64,000 bases of DNA from the NCBI GenBank assembly GCA_021292165.1, contig CM037876.1, positions 209,873,825-209,937,824 of the forward strand. The letters are read 5' to 3'. Positions 58,580-64,000 of this stretch are shown here, in pieces. The notes below the pieces were generated by a model. The model was given only the letters and a program-made list of their open reading frames with translations. It searched no databases and had not been told where the DNA came from. This DNA is from Shinisaurus crocodilurus. Its lineage: Eukaryota > Chordata > Lepidosauria > Squamata > Shinisauridae. A program made the translations under genes and the position numbers. The first letter of the stretch is position 1. The number at the start of each line of letters is the position of its first letter.

Positions 58580-58848
58580 CAGGGCCGGCGCTACCGCTAG
58601 GCAGACCCAGGCGGCTGCCTAGGGCGCGTGGCGGAAGAGGGGCGCAGAAACGGTGCGCTCCTTCCTCGCCGCCGGCGCGCTCCTGCCCCACCTGCCGCCT
58701 CCGCTGCGCCTCCCCGCCCGCCGCTGCCACCTCCGCTGCACCTCCCCCCCCCGCGCCCGCCCGCCCATCAGCCACCTACCTACCTACCTACCTTCGCATC
58801 GTTTCCGGAGCCCCGCCGGCGTTGTTTTGGCATCATTTACAGGCTGTT
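58580..58848. mobile_element. GC-rich hAT-like repeat, one end only
   Basis: CAGGGCCGGCGCTACCGC, then GGCGGCTGCCTAGGGCGC, begins a 270-bp CpG-rich block and has a hAT-style CAGGGCC terminus like that of the 14.75-kb element. The interior is GCCGCC/CCGCC-rich and ends after a (CTAC)n run. No matching right terminus or target duplication was found. It is an isolated GC peak, but I do not call it a CpG-island promoter. Confidence 0.5.
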
Positions 58849-60952
58849 CTATACACTGAACCCCATTGCCTGGGAAATATAATTCCCTGAAAGTAACCCA
58901 TGAGGTTACAAAATGCTGATAGCAGTTGAGAGGGGCGGGGAGAGAGAAGGGTCTAAATAACCTGGAAGATAAGAGGATTGTGGGTCAAAGTACACATTAT
59001 GCTTAATGTGCGGCTAGAACATTCAGGAAAAACATTTCCATCTGGTGCCAGTGGAAACTTTCCCCCTAAGTAATTTGTAGCTGTGCTGGGTGGGTGGGTA
59101 GGGAGATGTAACTACACTCTATACACTAAGCATGTAGTTTGGCTCCCTGTGAGGCCATGTTTGAGAGTAACAGAAACACAGAATGTTAGGATGTCAATTG
59201 TGGGGGTGGGGGGAGGGGATGGAGGGGGAGGGAATGAGAGGAGTGTCCTGTTCAAGCCCCTGATAGTTTAGAGTAAGTATTCTGGAGTGGGAGAGGGGGT
59301 TAAATTTGAAAGGATGCCTGCCGTGTAGTTTTTTGTTTTGTTTTGTTTTGTTTTTAAACTCTATCTGCACCACATGCTTTCCTATCCTTGAAACTCTCCC
59401 CCATCCCCAGCCCCGAGGGCCTGAGCAGCGCTGCAAAACGCCCGTTCCAGGCTGGGTTCCAGAGCAAGATCACTCTTCTTACTGGGTGGAGATGTACTGC
59501 AGTATTTTTGTTGCAGGTCCTACATATACTCCTGATTTGTCATTTGTCCAGTCAACCCAAATTAATCTTTTAAAAAGTAACTGAATTAAAACCATCTAGA
59601 TCAGCTCATAGAAAGATATTTATGCACAAAGGCATAACAGAACGTGAAAGCTGTTAAGTGTGACTTTTAAGAGGCTAGTTTATCCTTAGCCCAAATTGGC
59701 ACATATGAGAAATCAATATTATCTGGGGTATAGCAACTTGCAGTAAAACGGTAGTGTTGGAGAGTTATTGCCTCTGACGACTCGACCCAGGGTCTAACTA
59801 GAGGATGTTGTACTTTTCACAAACACACAGTTTAATTGGGAGGGGAAAAGGCATGGTCAATCCCAAAGAACTAGAAAATGTCTTGTTTTCCTTTCCAAAC
59901 TTAATAGATAATCATTTTGTAGGACTGCTTTATAAAAAAAGATGTTTAATATTATAGTTCTGTACTCTTTCTCTTTGGACAACAAACTGAGAAAATCATT
60001 TACTAACAACCTCATATTATACCCCAATTTTAAAAAGCACTGTTGCTGTTGTCTTGTTCTTTTTGGTGATACCATGAGTTTCTGGACTTGGAAGTTGATA
60101 AATATCTCCGAAATAAACTTTTGCTGAATGCTATAAATTCAGTTTATCAGGCAGCACAAAAATCACCTGCTTTTTCTTTCTGAGGTTATAATTCTATCTG
60201 GTCATTCCCCACGTTGCTTGGTGAGCAAAGCATAACTTACATTCTTGACATATAACACTAATTCAAAATAAGATGATAAGGAGCAAAGTCATGTGGTGAT
60301 TTCAAAATCTGGGATGAATGTTGTGGGAAATTAGTCAGGGTTGCACAGCAGAGGGTTAAATTTTGGCTCAAAAAAGTTTGGTGTATGGTTCAAGGAGGGC
60401 TCTGAAGGAGACGTGGGAGATGACTTGATGGATGAAGTAGGGGATGAGGTGAACTTTTATTAAATAAATCAGCTTATTTTTTTTAACTGTTAAAAGCATT
60501 AACATCTGTTTGGTCTCTTGAAGTATGATTACTGATCAAATTGCTCAAATGAGGGAAAAAAATAGAAATATGCTCTTGACTTTGGGAGAAAGAAGAGAAT
60601 TGAATCCAGACTTTCTGGATTCTGTCCAGCTTTGCCAATGATGTGACATCTTGCAAATTCTTTAGGCCTTCTGTATTTGTTAGTATATGTATGTAAACAT
60701 GTGAATATTACACTGGATTAGTTATAATACAATGGGTTGAGATAATTATATGTTCAACAGAATCCTCTTGTTTTGCCCTATCACCCAATACTACCATCCC
60801 AGTAGCCATATAGAACTTCACCAACTGGACAGGCAAGACTGTGAATCTTTAGTGGGGAAATGGGTGATGTGGTGGTATATAGCTCAGTGTGTGGAGTTGA
60901 GTCTACAGGCAATCAACTTCCCATATGGGTCATTCCCACAGGGAGAGTGGGA
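58849..60952. other. No gene recognised
   Basis: A (TTTTG)n run lies near 59329-59356. Frames on both strands are short and lack domains. Confidence 0.4.
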
Positions 60953-60960
60953 GACTATAT

Positions 60961-61089
60961 CAGGGCTCTCCAACCTTGGGCCCCCAGATGTTGCTGGACT
61001 ACAGCTCCCAGAATCCCTTGCCATGCTGGCTGGGTATGCTGGGAGCTGTAGACCAGCAACATCTGGAGACCCAAGGTTGGAGAGCCCTG
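60961..61089. mobile_element. Palindromic hAT MITE, CAGGGCTCTCCAACC ends
   Basis: CAGGGCTCTCCAACCTTGGG and CCAAGGTTGGAGAGCCCTG bound a 129-bp fold-back element. The flanking octamers GACTATAT and CTCTATAT share their last six bases, TA central. It is close to the 39.3 and 46.7-kb family. Confidence 0.87.
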
Positions 61090-61435
61090 CTCTATATGGA
61101 GATAAAAGTTGGCAAGTAAGACTGCATAACGTTTGCTTTGGTGATATCTGGGTCTGCACGGCCCTCCTCCAAGACGCCACACACATGCTGAGTCTGCTCG
61201 ACCTGGACCCTGCCTAACCTGGGGCAAGGGTCAGGGAGAAAGTCAAGGCTGGGTGTGGCAGGTTAATGCATGGTTGCCGCAGAGGCAGTGTCAAGGCAAG
61301 GTCAGGTTGAGCTGAACCTGCGGTCAGGCCAGAAGCAATCTGAGTCTACTTTTGCTCAGGCTTGATGTAGAAGCTTTCCTAGGCCCCAACCTTTGCCTGT
61401 TCTGCCTTGTTGAGGTTTAAGAAGTATCTTTAAGG

Positions 61436-61571
61436 TAGTCTTTCCCAATCTGGTGCCCTCCAGCTATTTTGCACTTCAGCTCCCATCAGCCCCAGCCAGC
61501 ATGACCAGTGGTCAGGAATCCTGGGAATTGTAGTCCAAAACACCTGGAGGGCACTAGGTTGGCAAAGGGTG
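61436..61571. mobile_element. Small hAT MITE with perfect TSD
   Basis: A perfect CTTTAAGG octamer flanks TAGTCTTTCCCAATCTGGTG and CACTAGGTTGGCAAAGGGTG. The interior carries TTGTAGTCCAAAACACCTGG like the 27.5-kb element, of which it is a relative with decayed terminal bases. Confidence 0.88.
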
Positions 61572-61746
61572 CTTTAAGGGCTGACAGTCATTCTGAAATC
61601 CCCTACTTAAGCTGCAGCCTAATAAGGCTGAATTCCCATCTGCTCCCATCTCCAGCATATTCAAGCACTGCAATGGGCTAGAATGTTGACTCAAGTACAG
61701 TTGAAACATGAAGCTGGCCATGGACAAAGCAAATACTGGTGTAAGT

Positions 61747-61814
61747 ATTGTGAACCGCCCAGAGAGCTTTGGCTATTGGGCAGTAGAGAAATGTAATAAA
61801 TAAAATAAAATAAA
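61747..61814 (+). mobile_element. LINE 3' tail, GTGAACCGCCCAGAG type
   Basis: TTGTGAACCGCCCAGAGAGC, then GGCTATTGGGCAGTAGAGAAATGTAATAAAT and (AAAAT)n. Third copy of this tail in the window. Confidence 0.7.
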
Positions 61815-61879
61815 TGTTATGTGGCCACATTAAATGCTCTTGCCATGTGTGACAGCAGTGTTAGCACAAAAACAAAAAA

Positions 61880-64000
61880 GTCCCATGGTGACTGGCGAAT
61901 GGCAACGGGGGCAGGACTGTGAATCTGGAAGCCCCTAGTCATGGACCAGCACATGGGCGGTGGATGCAGACTCAGTCGCCCTGTTCAAGGAACGAGGTAG
62001 TCGAGCAGCTCGGCAGCTGTATCCATGACTGAGCAGCCCTATTTAGGATCCACTCTGCTCACCCCGTATGGGGGGGGCTAGAAAAGGTGCCCTAAACATA
62101 GTCTACCTCTTCTCCCCTGACTGGATTACCGCGTCCAGTGGGGTCACCATTTTAGCGGTCGAAAAAGACATTTGAATTTGGAACATGGAATATACGGACA
62201 TTGCTGGATAAATAGATAGTGAACGCCCTGAGCGTAGGACTGCTATTATTGCAAGGGAGCTGAGACGGTTTAAGATTGACATAGCAGCACTTCAAGAAAC
62301 TCGAAGGGCAGGAGAGGGACAGCTGAAAGAAGAAAAAGGAGGTTATACCTTCTTCTGGAAAGGACTACCTGAGCAGGACCGACGAATACATGGTGTAGGC
62401 TTTGCCATCAAAAATGAACTAGTGAACTCTTTGTCAGAAGTTCCTACTGGCATTAACGAACGCCTGATAACTCTTCGATTAAAGCTCGCCAATAACCAAC
62501 AGGTAACTATTTTGAGCGCTTATGCACCAACATTAGATGCTGATGATGACATCAAGGAAAGTTTTATAGCCAGTTGGACACTCTCCTGTCAGAGATACCT
62601 AAGGAGGATAAAATTATCCTCCTGGGCGATTTTAACGCAAGAGTCGGGCGTGACTTTGATTTATGGCCAGAAACTATTGGAAAAGACGGAGTTGGTAATA
62701 GCAACCCGAACGGACTCTTACTTTTGTCTATATGTGCAGAGCATAATCTCACTATCACAAACACGCTCTTTCGACAAAAGAATAAGTTTAAAACATCATG
62801 GCAGCACCCACGGTCAAAGCACTGGCATCTTCTGGATTATGTAATTGTCCGTGTTAGAGATCGCCGCGATGTACTTCTTACTAGGGCCATGGTGAGTGCC
62901 GACGACTGCTGGACAGACCACCGACTAATCCGTTCCACAATGGTTATCAACATTGCTCCCCAACGTAGGCTTCAAGGAAGGAAACCAAGGCGTAAAATGA
63001 ACATCCAAGTCCTTCAAGATCCTATTAAGCAAACTCGTCTTCAATCACTTCTTAAGGAACATCTACCTACGGAACCTCCTGACAACATTGAGGACCATTG
63101 GTCTAAGCTGAAAACCTCCATTACTGCAGCTTGTGAACAAACTATTGGATATGAAACTAAGAAACATCAGGATTGGTTTGATGAAAATGACAATGAGATT
63201 AAATATATAATTGACCAAAAAAGGAAAGCCTTCCAAATATGGCAAAATGATATTAACTGCGCTGCCAAGAAAAAAACCTACGCTAGCGCAAAGGCTGAGG
63301 TCCAAAGAAGAACAAGAGAACTTAAGAACGCTTGGTGGAAAAAGAAAGCTGAAGAAATTCAACAACTTGCAGAATCTCATGATGCACGGGGCTTTTTAAG
63401 GCCACAAGGGCCATTTATGGACCAAAAACCTATGGTACAAACCCTTTACAATCAAAAGATGGCACCAAACTCTTAAAAGACAAAGAGTCTATTGCACTGC
63501 GTTGGAAAGAGCATTATTATGACCTTTTAAATCGTAAATCTAAGGTGGATAATGAGATTTTTTCGCAAATCCCGCAAAAACAAATTAAAGAGGAACTTGC
63601 AATACTCCCCACTTTGGATGAAGTAAAAAAAGCCATTAATCAAATGAAGAACAACAAAGCTAGTGGACCAGATGGGATTCCTGCTGAAATCTTTAAAGAA
63701 GGGGGCCCCGAACTTGTACAACATCTTCATAAACTCATCGAAAAAATCTGGATAAGAGAAGAGATCCCAGAAGACTTCAGGGATGCCATAATTATCACCC
63801 TCTTTAAGAAGGGTGATAGAACAGACTGTGGAAACTATCGGGGCATTTCTCTCTTAGCAACCGCAGGTAAAATATTTGCTAGGATTCTCGCAAACCGTCT
63901 TCTATCTATTTCAGAAGAGATCCTCCCTGAAACTCAATATGGTTTCCGCCCCTCTAGAGGGACAGTAGACATGATTTTTACTGCACGTCAGCTCCAAGAA
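61880..64000 (+). mobile_element. RTE/Proto2-like LINE, runs off the right edge
   Basis: A ~290-bp leader-like segment precedes the coding region; its left limit is a guess because no boundary mark is visible. The coding part has an APE-type endonuclease and the beginning of an RT, with domain order as in RTE-superfamily non-LTR retrotransposons. It differs clearly in sequence from the L2 and CR1 elements in this window. The RT catalytic part, 3' UTR and tail lie beyond the right edge. Confidence 0.8.
62165..64000 (+). pseudogene. RTE/Proto2-like endonuclease-RT pseudogene (partial)
   Basis: The reading begins FGTWNIRTLLDK and meets a TAG near 62213. After a shift it resumes ERRTAIIARELRRFKIDIAA and ALQETRRAGEG, with the endonuclease E. 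A one-base shift in a T-run near 62561 leads to the next frame, with IILLGDFNARVGRDF (catalytic D-x-N) and CWTDHRLI in the place of SDH. Another shift in a T-run near 63393 gives a frame open to the window edge. It carries NNKASGPDGIPAEIF, LFKKGDRTDCGNYRGISLL, KIFARILANRL and QYGFRPSRGT, the first RT blocks. The catalytic (F/Y)xDD is beyond the edge. Three shifts and one stop make this copy non-functional. Confidence 0.85.

Noticed and set aside
1..64000. Endogenous retrovirus or other integrated virus
   Set aside because: No LTR pair, primer-binding site, gag/protease/env motifs or viral polymerase was seen; all RT signatures belong to LINEs, plus one DIRS-like relic.

Overview
This is vertebrate nuclear DNA from a squamate reptile, most likely a lizard. 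That reading rests on its repeats: tRNA-headed SINEs of the Sauria-SINE type, a CR1 LINE ending in an ATTCTATG-type octamer repeat, an L2-clade LINE, an RTE/Proto2-like LINE, a DIRS-like relic and many short hAT elements. I found no host protein-coding exon, rRNA, functional tRNA, CRISPR or bacterial operon that I can defend. The window reads as intron or intergenic DNA, and its only protein-coding content is transposon-derived.

Layout. 0-3.6 kb: the end of a hAT element that runs off the left edge, a Sauria SINE, and a hAT element with 8-bp target duplications that keeps a broken transposase C-terminus. 3.6-14 kb: LINE tails, a roughly 1-kb composite of fold-back elements at 6.2-7.2 kb, SINEs on both strands, microsatellites, and a decayed DIRS-like RNase H relic near 13.3 kb. 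14-25 kb: a short hAT, a complex local rearrangement at 16.7-17.5 kb, a 5'-truncated CR1 with RT motifs, and a second complete copy of the left-edge hAT in opposite orientation. 25-41 kb: SINEs, LINE tails, small hAT elements, a long inverted repeat around 30.9-31.9 kb, and a decayed L2 at 33.7-34.6 kb. 41-45.3 kb: an apparently full-length L2 LINE on the minus strand with a 1006-residue endonuclease/RT frame and two 222-bp-period GC-rich 5' repeats. This is the best preserved gene in the window, but its frame has no ATG ahead of the endonuclease domain. 45-51.5 kb: SINEs, hAT elements and a tRNA-headed SINE. 51.5-55 kb: AT-rich DNA in which I recognise no repeat. 55-64 kb: decayed L2 tails, palindromic hAT elements, and an RTE/Proto2-like LINE with three frameshifts and a stop that runs off the right edge.

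How the pieces relate. Autonomous LINEs (L2, CR1, RTE-like) provide the retrotransposition enzymes. The SINE tails share an AAATGTAATAAAT-type end with the L2 tail, which suggests shared recognition. The hAT elements here are non-autonomous. Eight of them have target duplications with TA at the centre and share a CAGnG..AACCT-like terminus, as expected of one Buster-type transposase source. Four others have different termini and no central TA. No new cellular system is demonstrated. The items most worth checking are the L2 5' structure and start, the 17-kb template-switch-like rearrangement, the two hAT groups and the repeat-poor island.
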